The notes: generated by a model not told the origin, from the sequence alone. Numbered from the stretch's first letter, positions 24,774-37,165 are shown. The stretch is DNA of 64,000 nt from Marisa cornuarietis (GCA_004794655.1 SMMW01000001.1:8432001-8496000); one strand, 5' to 3'. Numbers and translations: made by a program.

Positions 24774-24804
<31 letters not shown>
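24774..24804. repeat. (GT)n microsatellite
   Basis: Uninterrupted GT dinucleotides over about 30 bases, preceded by a TGCGTGCG tract. Confidence 0.95.
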
Positions 24805-24807
<3 letters not shown>

Positions 24808-24959
24808 AACATTTTTAGCTCGACAGATGTACATAAGATAACGTTGGCTTTAGAATAGGATTGGGGTTTGGGTGTATGTTTGTGTTTTGGCTAGAATGGT
24901 CAGAACTAAGTACGGTCGAGGCCAACGTTTCTTAGGCTGGCAACGGCGTTAGGCTATTC

Positions 24960-24969
24960 GCGCATGCGC
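24960..24969. promoter_or_regulatory. NRF1-type palindrome GCGCATGCGC
   Basis: Exact palindrome of the kind bound by NRF1/Ewg-family factors, usually found in promoters. The flank (24900-25020) is somewhat CpG-rich, but no transcript start or exon can be identified, so it may be a chance match. Confidence 0.3.
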
Positions 24970-26164
24970 AGAACAGCTCAGAAGTGAAGGGGTGGGGGAT
25001 GTCAGAGGTACGTAGACCTCGGAGATATCTGGGTACTTCTATGCTATAGATAAGACCTTTGTTCGAAATTTTTAACCCGTGTTAAATTCTAACTTTGAAA
25101 ATGTACGCCACAGTATGTGGACAGCAGGGTGTTATTGGCAACGACTTAATGACTGTCATAGATAGCGACACGAGTTGCCATGTCTCTAATTTTTTATATG
25201 TATGCATCGTCCTCGTGATGCAGCCTACGAGATACTAAGGGATGTGTCATAACACGGCTCGTGTCGGCCACTGATATAGCGGTTAGTAGACATGGTTATC
25301 GAGCCCTGTCTGTCCCACAAACGGGTCCAGCTTGCGAGGGCGTTTTTGTTGCTGTGTTGTAAAAGCAACTGCTGCTGGAGTTCAGTTTTGGTGCACGTGT
25401 CCTATTAATTGTGGGCGTGATTTAAGCTTTCATAATAGCTCGATAATGTCCTTTTGCGCTTTGTGGCTTTGTGTTCGCTTCAGTTATCAAAGACGGCCTT
25501 CTTTTAAACACAGGACATGGGAGGCTGACGAGTGTGTCAGCCGTTGTGAGATTTATGTGTATATGTGTAGCTCGACGGCGAAGGTCTCATGTGTTCCTTT
25601 TATTTTTTTGCGGGGTGGGCAGTTTTGTAATGGATCACCTGTCGCCTGCCTTCATAACTGCCGTATCATTCACCATTCTTTGTTTGTTTGCAATCCGACT
25701 TATCCCTGATTATATTGGGCCGTAATAGAGTGCAGGGCACATCGACCGGCGATCATAGAGATCATAGATGTGTCATAATCTCAAAATAAAACTTCGTCAG
25801 CTGCCTCGTTTGCTCGTGCTGGCTCCTGCTGGCTGAGGGGGCGGCAGGAATGGCAGTGTTCGATCCCGAAGATCGGGTGTGTGGGCAGCTTGAGGACAGC
25901 AGCAAAGCGTGCAACCTGCAGGGCGTGCGTGACTCTTGGGGCATGCTTATATTGCTCGGGGGTTGGGAGAGAATGGGAGGAGGCGAGCTGAGACGGAGCG
26001 AAAACAGGGTCTGGGTCTGGGTCGTGTTCACCGGAGGCAGAGGTCAAGCTGGGATACTCTAGTCCTCCTCCCCTCCCCTTACCTCCACACTACCACGCTA
26101 CAGGGTCACTCGAGGTGAGGTTTGCGGTCAGCAAAGGCTATATATATCTATCATCTTTGGGGTC

Positions 26165-26435
26165 AGCCGTGGTTCAGGTGGTTATAATTAGTACTGCCCT
26201 CAGTGAATGAAGGGGCCGCCGTGGTTGACCAGGCAGTGACCCACTCGACCTGTTGCCTGCGCCTCGATGTGGCCTGTGAGCACGAGCCTGACTCCTCTAG
26301 CCACCCGCACCCACCCACCCCCCCTCCAACAGCACATGCATGGTTGAATTGGTTGTCACAGTTTGCAGAGACCTTGCATAAGAGGAATATGTGTATATTC
26401 ATAATAATTTAGGGACCCGGGTTGAATCGACCCGC
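26165..26435 (+). mobile_element. Possible tRNA-like SINE head split by a 220-bp insertion
   Basis: TGGTTCAGGTGG at 26170-26181 fits the pol III A-box consensus. A B-box-like GGTTGAATCGA sits 240 bp later at 26420-26430, too far for a normal promoter. The sequence before and after the gap carries the near-duplicate words ATAATTAG and ATAATTTAG. If 26191-26410 is removed, A and B boxes come to about 30 bp apart, a normal spacing. The insert is GC-rich with no coding content. Inference from short motifs only. Confidence 0.25.
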
Positions 26436-26495
26436 AACTCTTTCCTAGTTTTCTCTGTTCAAGCTCTCTCTGTGCTTCTTTCTCTCCCCACCCCC

Positions 26496-26518
26496 TGTGT
26501 GTGTGTGTGTGTGTGTGT
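26496..26518. repeat. (GT)n microsatellite
   Basis: About eleven GT units after a CCCCACCCCC tract. Confidence 0.95.
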
Positions 26519-27125
26519 CTTACACATTCGATCATATTTTACAATGTGTTTCCAATAAGTAGTACCATTTCTCTGTTATACGGATTGTGTTTTTGTTATA
26601 AACTCCTTTTGTTCTGTTGAAGTAATCGACACTCCATTGTCAATGATGAATTAAATGAATAATGATGATGAATCAACCTCGTTGTGGTGCATTCGTCGCA
26701 TGTTTTCTGAAGCTGATGTCTACATTCTGGGATCAATAGCCATAGGTAGTAGAGCAGTCGATAGGACATGGAACTGTACAATGGTCGAGGTCAAGGAGTT
26801 CACGCATTCTTGGTTTAATAAGACTTTGAGAATCCATCTTTCGCTGGCTCAGTAAGAATTAGATGTACTTTTGCAGATAAACGTCCAAAATCATTCTTAA
26901 TGACTGAATTTCTTAAGAGAGTTTGTCTAATAAACTCACTTTAAACATCTTACCTTGGTATGTGCCTTATAAGTGTATGTCTTAGAAGAATTCATATAAT
27001 GAATTCACTTTCACTTAAACATGTCACGCTGCTATGTACCTGAGGATATATATCGTTTTTTAAAACATTTTTATTTCTTTTCAATAGAATTTTCTTGTTG
27101 ACAATCAGGTAGAGTTAGTTTAGAC

Positions 27126-27292
27126 GTATTGTCCAGCTCGTGCTGATGATACCTATTGATACAAAAAGAAGGTCAATCACAAGTCCATGTGAGCTTCTTT
27201 AATCTGTTTATACATACTGATAGAAAAAGGCCAGTCTCAAGTCGGGTGAATTTCTTTAATCTGTTGATACATGTTGATAGAAGAGGGAGCCT
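27126..27292. repeat. Degenerate tandem repeat, about 65-bp unit
   Basis: ATTGATAC-AAAAAGAAGGTCAATC-CAAGTC and CTTCTTTAATCTGTTTATAC recur with clear divergence in about 2.5 copies. Confidence 0.6.
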
Positions 27293-29854
27293 GCACGTGC
27301 CATTGTGATCGGTTAGTCCACGGTCTTGAGCGTGTCATATTACTACTATTGTTAGGTTGGTCGGTATTTTCTCGCTGGTGTGGGGGACACGGCATAGCCA
27401 CGACTGTACGGACTGGTCTGAGGAGGGAGGCGTTGTATGAATGTTGTGTGTGTTACACCAGCGCCTCCTGTGGCACGCACCTGCAGACAGCAGGTCTTGG
27501 AGGAAGCAGACGAACTCGCAGGCTGCCCGCCTGCCTGCTTGTTGCAGGATTTGAGTCTACGTCACTGCCTTCTGTCCTTTTGTCTGTCTCTTTCTTTCTC
27601 TCTCACACATACAAAGATGCACGTGCACACAGACATACACGCACGCGCGCATATGCACACGGAGAGAGATCCTGTGTGCGCACGTGCGTTTGTTCAAGTA
27701 TGGGTTGAAATGCTTGGAAGTCCCCCCTTCACTTACTAGTGTCTTTCTACAGTCTGACCACCAACAGATGATCCAACCTCGCTCTAATTTTGTGCGTGTG
27801 TGTGAGTGTGTGTTAAACTGAAGAAGATGAGGCGTGCGTGTCGTTGTTCACTGTGGTTGTCTGCCGGTAGTTCAGCCGGTTACATGCTCCTTACCACGGA
27901 GAGCCGCCGGCTTAAAAACGCTATAGCATATCGATCAATCCGGCTTTCGCAAAATCAAAACGGTGTTTGTAGGTCAACCACTATTGACTGATCTGCCTGG
28001 AGGAGTGGACGTGTTGTAAGTATTATGCATCTTCCTTGCCTGGTTTGTCTAACATTACACGGGCAGTCCGTGCTGTATGTCTTTATGGCGCCCTTCTATC
28101 GCTACTGTTTATGTCAACTGAAATATGCTAATGAGGAGGTCTTGAGTGGTTGTGTGTGTGTGTGTCGTATCTTCAGAACACTATTCTCATAGCTCATTGA
28201 TGAACGTGTGTGTAGTGATGCCAGTCAATTTTATCGTCTTTAAAGTTTAACGTAGAAAAAGTATATATAGATGTGTGTGTATGTAAATATATATATATAT
28301 ACTTACAGTATTAAGCTCATAAAGTTGTCGCTGAAAGTTAAATACATGATCTTCAACATCATTAGTATTTCTCATGTAAGCCTCTGCTTACCACTCCTGT
28401 GCCCCCTCCCCCAAAATGTCCGCCATCTTGAAAGTTCCATCAACACTTTTACGTTTTGACATATTCGGCTTCTTCCAAGCGACTTTTGTCAGGAAGGGTG
28501 CTGGAGGGTGGGGTGGGGGATAGACAACACTGCCAACAAGACTTCGAGTCTATGTCGTTCGTCCATGGTGTCACTGCGGCGGTGAGTTGCACGGCGAGCA
28601 GTGCCTGAGCTTTTGGATGCTTTTGGCCACGTGACCGCGCGTGCTGGCGGTTGTGACCACACGACATGTTGCAGCCTCTCCAGCCTTTTCTCCCACCCCC
28701 ACCCCCTCGCCACTCTTCGCCTCGGCGTTGTCGGTGTGCGTCACCTAGCCTTCTAGCTCCGCACGTGCTACAAAGCAACCGTCAGCAGGGACCAAGGCCG
28801 CGACCTCCCTTCAAGCTGTCTCCTCGCCCCCCTACCCCAACCCCTGTACTCCTTTTCTCATGAAAACGTCATTTCTGTTTTGTTGTAGAAATGGACCTTC
28901 CACCGGTTCGTTAAAATTTTTATATTTGACCTGAATTATTTCTTTTAAAGGTAGTGTGCATGGTACTGATAGTGTAGGGGTTGGGTGGATGGCCACACTA
29001 TATTTTGTTAGTCCTTTTTCGTGCATTGTGGTGCTTGTACGTAAATTCTTTCTGCCTTGGCTAGTCTCGACGGCCATTATTACCATATTAGAGGTAGACT
29101 GGTACATTTTTAAACCAGTTTCTTCGGTTAAGTTTTGCTGTGTGGAGATGGGAAGAACGGTGTAGAGGCACTAACCTCTGTCACAAGGCTTACATGCAGG
29201 CACGTTCGCCGCTGCCTTCAAAGTAGAGGGTGTCATTGGACGAAGACACATCGTTTAGCGACAGCCATGCTTTTCCTCACAAGGCACGCTGTAGATGAAA
29301 CCAGACTTTCTGGAAAACTGTTTGAATGCTTCAGAACTGGAATTGCTCTTCCTCTAGAGCCCGTCGAAATTTAAGGACACCGTGGCCTCAAGAATCTCTC
29401 GGGTCAAAGGTGAGCAGCTAAAGAGTGCTGCGTCTGCTATCATCATCAGGCTTTGCTGTCGTTGTCTGTTGTTGCCCTCTATGCGTATGAGGGGTCCGTT
29501 AGAACCTCGCAGAACGAAAGAACTCAGCTGATGTTGCTATTCTGCTTTTTCTGGTGATGTCTAACTCAAGGGAGACATTTTCGTGAACCTCGGAAAACAG
29601 GCATCGGAATGGACAGAGGTGTCGTTACTGACCCACAACCTCAGGCTAATTACACTGTCGACTTATCTGCCAGCCCCGCAGACACGTGCGTGTACGCAAA
29701 TACACTTTCAATAAATTGCTGCTAAAGATTTCACAGATGACTGTGAGCCCCCATCATACGTCCATCAATAAACAAGTCAACTTAGGTAAGTGTAAAATTA
29801 ATGTAAATTATTGATCTGGTCCTACCTTAACACATACCACACACTACACTCCTT

Positions 29855-29889
29855 CCTTCATTCATTCATTCATTCATTCATTCATTCAT
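29855..29889. repeat. (ATTC)n microsatellite
   Basis: Eight or more TTCA/ATTC tetramers in tandem after CCTTCC. Confidence 0.95.
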
Positions 29890-30170
29890 CCGCCACTTTG
29901 CTTTAAACACGATTGTTTCTTGTGGCGTGGATGATCTTAACAAAGCTCGTTGACGAACTTGGTGACGCCTTGATTCCCTCGTCGCTCGTTAATGTCTTCA
30001 CACCCACACTGAGACGCGAAACGTGAAGTGTAGGGATTAAGAGCAATTGACAAACGAGCAGTCCCCTGCAACAGTGCGTGTCCTTTCCATCAACCCCAGG
30101 CGATAACTACTGTCCAGAGCGGAACAGTGCCTGTCGACGTGTCCCAATACTTGTCACAATCCAGTTCAAA

Positions 30171-30897
30171 TGCATATGGAATGGCAACCAGCACTGAAAA
30201 AAGGCAAAGTTATGATCAGTGGGAGCGGCAAAGCAGAGATCTATATGAACGGGGTACAGCTCGAAGAGGTAAGCAGCTTTAAGTACTTGGGATCCACCCT
30301 CTTCAAGGACGGCAGCTCCACGCCAGACATCCGCATCAGGATCGCAACAGCAACAGCGGCAATGGCTAGGCTAGATAGGATCTGGCATAGCCACAAGATA
30401 AGGTTCCCTACCAAGTACAAGCTGTACAAATCACTGGTAGTGCCGATCTTACTCTACGGATGTGACACGTGGACTCTGCTCGCCGAAACGGAAGAGAGAA
30501 TGCAGGCATTCGAGAACAAGTGTCTGAGAAAGCTGCTCCTGATCTCATATAAAGGACATAAAACCAAAGACTTTGTACGAAACAAGATTGCCACACTGGT
30601 AGGACATCAAGAACCTCTACTATCAACAGTCAAGCGACTTAAGCTGGTCTTCTTCGGCCATGTGACCCGGCACGACACCTTGTCGAAGACTGTCCTTCAA
30701 GCACCTTGGAGGGTAGTCGATGCCGCGGTGGCCAGAGGAAGAACTGGTTTAGGATCTTCAAAGACTGGACTGGTCGTCCTGTACAGGACCTGCTGACTAT
30801 CGCCCAAAATAGGCAAGAGTGGTGGGCTCCGTCAGCTGCCGCGTCTCTCCATGTGCTCCTGCAACGACAGGTGCCGGTCAAGGGACTAACTGACTGA
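30171..30897 (+). pseudogene. Reverse-transcriptase ORF, C-terminal third, frameshifted
   Basis: Readable blocks in order: KVMISGSGKAEIYMNG, SSFKYLGSTLFKDGSS, IRIRIATATAAMARLDRIW, RFPTKYKLYKSLVVPILLYG, CDTWTLL, AFENKCLRKLLLISYKGHKT, TLVGHQEPLL and FFGHVTRHDTLSKTVLQ. These are diagnostic of the region after the catalytic FADD box of a LINE reverse transcriptase. A frameshift near 30200 (in an A run) and another near 30700 divide it. After the second, a different frame continues the family's terminal GGQRKNWF, DWTGRPVQDLLTIAQNR and VKGLTD-stop. The catalytic aspartates are absent, so it encodes no active enzyme. Confidence 0.9.
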
Positions 30898-30908
30898 CTG
30901 ACTGACTG
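30171..30908 (+). mobile_element. 5'-truncated LINE (non-LTR retrotransposon) copy with (TGAC)n 3' end
   Basis: Begins abruptly within the palm/thumb part of the reverse-transcriptase ORF and runs through the ORF's natural stop to a short tetranucleotide tail (30889-30908, ACTG units). This is the usual shape of an incompletely reverse-transcribed LINE. It is the best-preserved of five copies of this family in the window and the only one on the + strand. The ORF is described separately. No poly(A) tail; the simple-repeat terminus is typical of several non-LTR clades. No clear target-site duplication was found. Confidence 0.9.
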
Positions 30909-33900
30909 GACAATCCACTACCGAGAACAGACAACGGTTGGTGTTGCAGAGCGGGCTTACTCACCTCTGGGTTTGTTGTGCTGAAGCAGTCACGATTCCA
31001 AGACCACACTCTCAGCAGAGATTACTCATCAACCAGCCTGATCAGACCTTCTCTCTACGATCTTTATCCTTCAAACGTCTAATGGCAGAGCGTCTGCTTA
31101 GGGCCTGGCACGATGTTAAATCCTCGGACCCAGAATTCTTTTTACACGCGATTAATCAAACGTACCACATTCAGACAATTGCATTAACTAACTACAATCA
31201 GTCGCTACATAGCTAGTACATGACGGCCAGATTGGCATTCCAGCTTTAAACTTCCCATCGCTCCCCCACCCCACACATCTTCACACCCCCTACAGTCTGT
31301 AAAACAACAGGAGGAAGAGGTCACGATGTTGGACTTCCTATTCCACTAACGTGGCTAACGCCAGGCACAATGAACTCGTAGCTATTGTACCCGCGCCAGG
31401 TGCAGGAAATGCCAGAGCTGGTGCGCTACCGATCCCACGCTGGTTTATAATTAAAGACTAGGTAACGGTCTATATTGTCCAGCGCTGGGCAATCTCCTGA
31501 GGAGATAACGGGCACTGTAGGTATTTACTGACCTTCGCGCCACCCAGGGGTCGCGCTGCCACCACCTCGGTGTTCCGTGACGTAACAGCCCTTACTTATC
31601 ATCTGCACATACGTTTGGGTGCGCGTTCGCACGACCCGTGAACATTGCAAAAGTTCGATACCAGCACCTCAGGTCTACTCTTAATTATGACAGGCAAGTC
31701 TCTCCTTTCTTCTACATGGTATCTCTGTCTTTCCGTTGTGAAAGTGTCGAGCGGGGAAGATCACCGTTCCTCGAACGTGCACGTGGTGCCCACGTACTTC
31801 AGTTGTACTCGTTACTTATAGCAGACGTTACTTGTAACAGAGTTAAGGTTACCACCCGTTGACGCAGTAAGCTACCCCGGGTGCTGTGTTAAATGACGGC
31901 GGAGGTTCGTGTCTGTTCTCATTGTTATGTACGTGCACAGTAGACTTTGAGGACAGATCACCCACATAATTTGACGTAACTGTGGCAAATTGCTTGGGAG
32001 AAGTCCTCTCGGCCAGTCAGGGTGAAAGGGCAGTGTGTTGACGTCATTTGGCACCGACGTTGTGATTGTGTTGTGCGTGTATCATCTGCTGTTTCCGGTA
32101 GCTTCCAAACGGGTGGGAAGCGGGAGTGGGGACAGAGGGGCAAGATGTAGTGGCACAGCAGCAAGCTGCACAAGAAGTAAACACTTAGTGCCTAAATAAC
32201 AACAGAGCTCGGTTCACGAGAAGACTGTGCTTCCAGCTTGTGAAAATTGTGTTCAGTGTGGACCAAGAATGTCTTAGCGAAGTGGTGCTGACAGAAGCCA
32301 TCTTTAACGAAGACGCACTGTCAAATACAAGAGTTGGGCAATTTCTTTTTTTTTTTTTTGAAACATAGGCTTTATGTGTCCGATTAAACAGGCCTATGAT
32401 GAACATGTGTTCAGTAAAGAGTTGTAAATCAAGGGGAAGCAACAGCTGTGCAGCCTAAGTTGAAGAAAATCTCTTGTAAGATTAGTGGACAGAACATGGC
32501 AAGTCTCACACGTCCAGTGTCTAGAAGCGAATAATGGCCCAACCGTTTTTACGGAATGATAAAGTATACGTCATCCTTATTTTAGTCTGGGATCCCTGAT
32601 TGCTAATCCTTAATTGAAAGCAAAGCATCGAAACTAATCGAACGCATCGCTGCGTTAACCTGTTAAACTGATTGGTTAGTGAGTTCAAGGGCCTTATGTT
32701 TATCTGAGAGTTGTGCGTTGGCGTGTGTGTGTGTGTGTTCGGTGGAATGTGCCTCTCGCACGTATTTTTGAATATGTGACGTTGGCAGTTTGTTTAAATA
32801 TTTCTGCCATGTAATAATTTGAAAAAAACCTTATCTCGTTATTTGGCTTAAATAACCTTAACCGGTATTTATTGTGGAATATGCGACTTTTCTGGGGAAG
32901 TGTTTATGCGACAGCTACGTTTTGAGGCAGCAGTGTGAGAGTGTTTACCCGACGGCCAAGTCAATTAATTTGTTAAGTACAGTCATATATTGCACATTAT
33001 AACCCCGACGCAGACGGCCTTTTACGGAGGGTCAGTGGATTTGGGACAAGCGAGAGACGGTGCCGATGAACCGGCGTTTGGCGTCTTCATGTCGTGGCTT
33101 GTGGACGGGAGAAAGTGGAAGACGAGAGCTGACCACGAGGCGTGCACCAAGCGTACACGTTAACACGACGCCGACGACCACATGCGTGTGCATCGGCCGT
33201 GCTTCGGGCAGTGTCCAGGCACTGGTGGGAAGTGGGCGGGGTGCGTGCAGGCCGTTGTCAAAGGTGGCAACGTGCGTGATGCCTGATGGTTTTCCTCGCT
33301 TGGTACCAACCAGTGTGCTGCTGAAGAGTGTGTACCCCCTCCCCCTACTGCAGGCCGCGCTTCTCTCCCCTTGAACAGCGTTGAATAAAAGCTGCCGCGT
33401 GTCCTGTGGCATCCAGAGCTGTATTCTTTATGTCGTCTGCTCACAGGCTTTTGTCGCGTGCCGCCAGCTAACAGCCTACACAACACCTTCACCGGTGCGT
33501 TTCCTGTGTTGTTTGTCGTTTGCGTGTGTGTTATGTGTGTGTGGCGCGCGCGAAAGACAGAAAAAAAGAAGAAACGAAAGGATTGTCACAAGTCTATGGT
33601 GTTATATCTCGTGGTTTGTTGTTGTTGTTCCCATTATGTTAAATAATGTCAGTGGCATGTTTTATTTATTGAATGGAACAGTATCCCGAAAGATGTTTCC
33701 TGTGAGTTTGGTTCTCTTCTAATAGGATGGGCGTCAAAAGCGGACATATTGTAAGCACTGAAGAAACTTAATCTGCATACCAGCATCAGAACGCCGGAAA
33801 GAACGACAGTGCCACAGGATGGTGTGCTGTTCACGTTTACTTAATGTACCAAGCGATATTGTAAGAAACAAAGGACTGCTTACGAACAGGTAACTTAGTT

Positions 33901-33944
33901 GATTTTCTAAAGCTTGCTCTGTTATTAACAATTTCTCATTTACT
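30909..33944. other. Non-coding stretch, no gene recognised
   Basis: Includes CpG-rich patches at 31330-31860 and 33000-33400. In the latter both strands have open frames above 100 codons, which often reflects base composition alone. No domain, no paired splice sites and no conserved family are recognised. A promoter or untranslated first exon in the 33.0-33.4 kb patch is possible but unsupported. Confidence 0.5.
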
Positions 33945-35350
33945 TTATTTACGTAATCCCTTAACAGCCTTAACTGGTACCGTAGGTAGTGGTACCAGTT
34001 TTAGGGGAGACAAGATGGAACGTAGCAGAGGGGACTCACGCCAGTGAGCCCAGTGTTTCTCCCGCCTGAGAAGGTCCCCCAGTGAACAGCCAGTCCACAC
34101 CTTCACGTTAGTCACCCAGCCTTTCGTCTGTTTGCCACGGCGTCGACCGCCTTCGTCTTCGGCATGGTAGTCATGTAGGACATGACTGAACCACTTCAGT
34201 TTCTTCAAGCAAAGACTCCTGGGGACCTACCAGACAGGTGATAGGCTGCGTACGAAGTTGTTTGTCTTTTGCTCCCTGAGATCCGGAGAAGTCAGGCTGA
34301 TCGTGCAATATTTTGACACACGCGCTACCTAGGCAGAGCTACGACCAGTGACTACATCCACTCATGTGGTCATTGCTTGGTCGTCCAGATCTTCCAGCAC
34401 AGTGTGGTAAGAGACTTCCCTTTCTCTTCTCCACCAGCATTGATCAGCTTTTCTGGGAAATTGTCCACTTTTGTATTGCTTGCTCGACCTCTTCACGTAG
34501 GACTTGTAGGTCCTCTAGTTCGGCGTTCGTTTCCTGGATGCCTGGAGGATACTCGGGTTTGTCTTCAGCGGAGAGTTGTAAAGCTCACTCCAGTACTCCG
34601 TCCAGAAGTATAGGATAGCTTAGCAATCCGAAAGTAGGTGGCCTTCGCTGTCTTCGACCGAGGGCGTTTTCTGCTGGCTTTCATCGGTGAGGGTCTTGAG
34701 CAAGTGGAAGGCCTTCCGGTTGTCGCCTGAGGCCACGTTGTTATCAGTCTCACTGCATCTGTCCTTGATCCAAGCTGCCCTGATGCCTCTCCGTATTTTT
34801 CGGTTGACCTCCCTGTATGCAGTAGCTGCCTCAGGGTGTGTGTGTGTGCGTGTGTGTTTGGTAATTTTAGCTTTTCACGCTTCAACTTCCTGACTCGGGG
34901 CTGTTTGTTTTCCTTGAGGCGCCCAAGAACATTTTCGGCCGAGGTCAGGAGCACCTTCTTGGTCCAAGAAAGTATCCACATCGCAGTCAGTAAGGTTCAG
35001 GGCAGCGAACTTTCCCCAGTCTTGCGCCTGGAAGAGGTCGGCAACCTTAGGGTCCCATAACTTCGATATGTCGAAGTAAATGCGCGGATTGGTCGTGCGA
35101 CACTTCACCGTTAACTTCAAGCGCAGGGTCGATAGGACGAGGTTGTGATCACTGTTAATATCTGCACCTGGATATGCCTTTCTTTGCGCATAGTTGATGT
35201 TGATTTGAAGCGCCTTGACAGCAAAATGAAATGGATATGATTGCGTATCGACCGATAAGGAGAGGTCCAGGTGACGAGCCGTGTCTCCTAGTGAGGATGC
35301 AAGGTGTTGGCAAAGGTCAACCTGTGACTCTGTGCAAACTCCTATCACCG
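33945..35350 (-). mobile_element. LINE remnant with internal deletion of the reverse transcriptase
   Basis: On the minus strand, 35348-34875 encodes the end of the APE-type endonuclease (AYPGADINSDHNLVLSTLRL, containing the SDH motif) and the start of the linker. A frameshift near 34960 leads to an open linker (34981-34565), followed after stops by a WTEYWSELYN block. The palm with the FADD box is missing. Sequence resumes at about 34208 with KKLKWFSHVLHDYHAED, GGRRRGKQTKGWV and VWTGCSLGDLLRREKHW, the C-terminal end of the same family as the 30.2-kb copy. Decayed and internally deleted. Confidence 0.85.
33972..34000. repeat. 10-bp perfect inverted repeat at the LINE 3' end
   Basis: AACTGGTACC (33972-33981) and GGTACCAGTT (33991-34000) with a 9-base loop, lying at the C-terminal/3' edge of the minus-strand LINE. 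It could be an RNA hairpin of the element's 3' end or chance. Confidence 0.6.
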
Positions 35351-36689
35351 TTCTTCCTCTTTTGTATCAGTGATGAGGTATACTGAAACCCGCGTTTACG
35401 TCCCTGTTTTATGGGCTATATGTTTTGTTTGGAGATGTCATTCAGTTACGAAGGCACTTTTTTGGATACTGGTCTTCCTATGTTTGTCAGGTGAGCTGGT
35501 CGCCGTGCAGCATGAATCCATTGGCAGTGTGGAAGTTCAGTCAGCTGACAAATTGATCTCAGGTGCGAATCGCGTACTTTGCTAGCGGATAATTAACGGA
35601 TGGGTTTTGGGGGATGAAATTTACAGGTTAGTTTTATATCGCCGTATATCTACCAATATCTGCAAAAAACGCAAACCATTCAATTCTAGGTAACATGACG
35701 CGTCCTCTGCAGACCGAAATTTTGTATGCATTTCCGTGCTATACTATTCTTTGTAGAAGGGGATTATATTATCAAAATTGTCCATTTATTGCCAGCTTTC
35801 TAGGCGGATGCGTTGAAAATGACAGTGGCAGGAGTTTGTTTATTCTGTCAATGGCTAGCCAGAATAATAAGTGGCTCGTATCGACTTTTCCATTATTGTA
35901 CGTTGATGTCAGTACGTTATTTTCTATTCCATGTTATTCCAGAATAATTTTGTGCTTTTTTCTTTAGATGCTGCAGAAGGCGGAAAAACGAACAGAAATA
36001 CAAATAAGGGAGAAAAATGCATGGAATAGTGTAGTGTGATGTCGGACGTAACAAAAAAGTAAATAAATAAAACCAGCCACCCACCTCTGCTATATTTTTA
36101 CGATATGTGGAAGGAACGGGATGGAGGATTAAAACAACAGATCTTTTCTTGAAGAATTAGTACACTTTTGCAGATACATTTCACAGTAGTCGGTATCAAT
36201 ATGACAGCGAACTGAAGCTCGTGCACAAGGGAGGCTAGCTGCTCGCAAACTTAGCGCAGGTGTGTATATTCTTCGTTCCCCCTTCCCCTTCCCCACCATC
36301 TACACCCTTCCCTTTCAGAGTAACAAAGCATCAGCTCTATAGTCAACACAAGTTGGTGTGTGTTTGTGTGTGTGAGAGAGAGGGAGAGAGAGACGGATAT
36401 GTATCACATGACGTCGCCCCACGTCACCAGCCAGCATGATCGTCCTTCCCCTCGGTCATCTCTCAAAGTTTTTTCTTGCAAGAGGGTGTTCTTATTAAGA
36501 TACAGTTCCCCTGGTAAATATAAGAAAATTCTTTTTTATGTTGGATTCCCAAATTATGTGCTGTAATGTTAGTGCCGTGTAGGTTGATTATAACGATGCA
36601 TTATCTGCTGTAATGTTAGTACCTTGTACGTTGATTATATTTTTCTTTCTTGCTCTTGTGTGGCTTTCTTATGAAGGAGCATTGTCATT
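35351..36689. other. Non-coding stretch, no gene recognised
   Basis: A/T-rich sequence with a GT/GA tract near 36357-36393. Open frames are short, without recognised content. Confidence 0.6.
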
Positions 36690-37165
36690 AGTTTTATGTT
36701 CCATGTACGAGATCCAGGCTGCCTCCGCTAGAACGTTCTCGAAGGCTTGGTTTACCCTCTTTGTACCGGCAAACAGAGTTTACCTTTCACGTCCCTTGAA
36801 TTGAAGTTGAAGGGACTTAACACAGATTGTTCTTGGTAGCAAACCTGATGATCCTGCCCTGCCAGGTCCTGTACATCAGGACTATTGCCGCTGTGGCTGT
36901 CGCGATCCTCGTGTAGATGTCTGCCATGGAGCTGCCATCTTTGGAAAAGGTGGCTCTCGAGTACTAAAGCTGTTCACTTCTTAGAACTCTTCTTCGTTCA
37001 TGTAGATATCTACCATTACCGTTGACCATGACTTCTCTTGTCATGGGATGTGTGCATTCGAACTGTCTGTCGGTCTGTTGGTAAAGTCTTGCAGATCAAT
37101 GTCGTCTGCAAAGATTGGGATGCATGTGGATCTCCCAACGACGGAATTGGAGGTACGATGGTTGA
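36690..37165 (-). mobile_element. LINE remnant containing the FADD catalytic box
   Basis: The minus strand reads VVGRSTCIPIFADDIDLQ (FADD encoded near 37101-37112), the catalytic palm motif of non-LTR reverse transcriptases. Frames then shift through a SVN-type YLGSTL region (KDGSS equivalent near 36930-36950) to a TLFAGTKRVNQAFENVL and AAWISYMEHKTND segment at about 36780-36690. These blocks belong to the same family as the 30.2-kb LINE. Several stops and frameshifts; dead copy. Confidence 0.85.

Larger units (their letters stand above)
24970..30170. other. Non-coding stretch, no host gene recognised
   Basis: Mixed sequence with microsatellites, one split tRNA-like block (26165-26435) and an old tandem repeat (27126-27292). 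Open frames up to about 145 codons near 27.3 kb include microsatellite-encoded peptide (CACACA/ACGCGC at 27600-27660) and show no recognised domain. Confidence 0.5.

Noticed and set aside
27271..27708. 145-codon + frame
   Set aside because: Its second half is encoded by CACACA/ACGCGC simple sequence and the first half has no domain or splice context.
27855..27935. tRNA-like CCGGTAGTTCAGCCGGTTAC segment
   Set aside because: The A box fits, but there is no B box at the right distance and no acceptor-stem complementarity; not called as tRNA or SINE.
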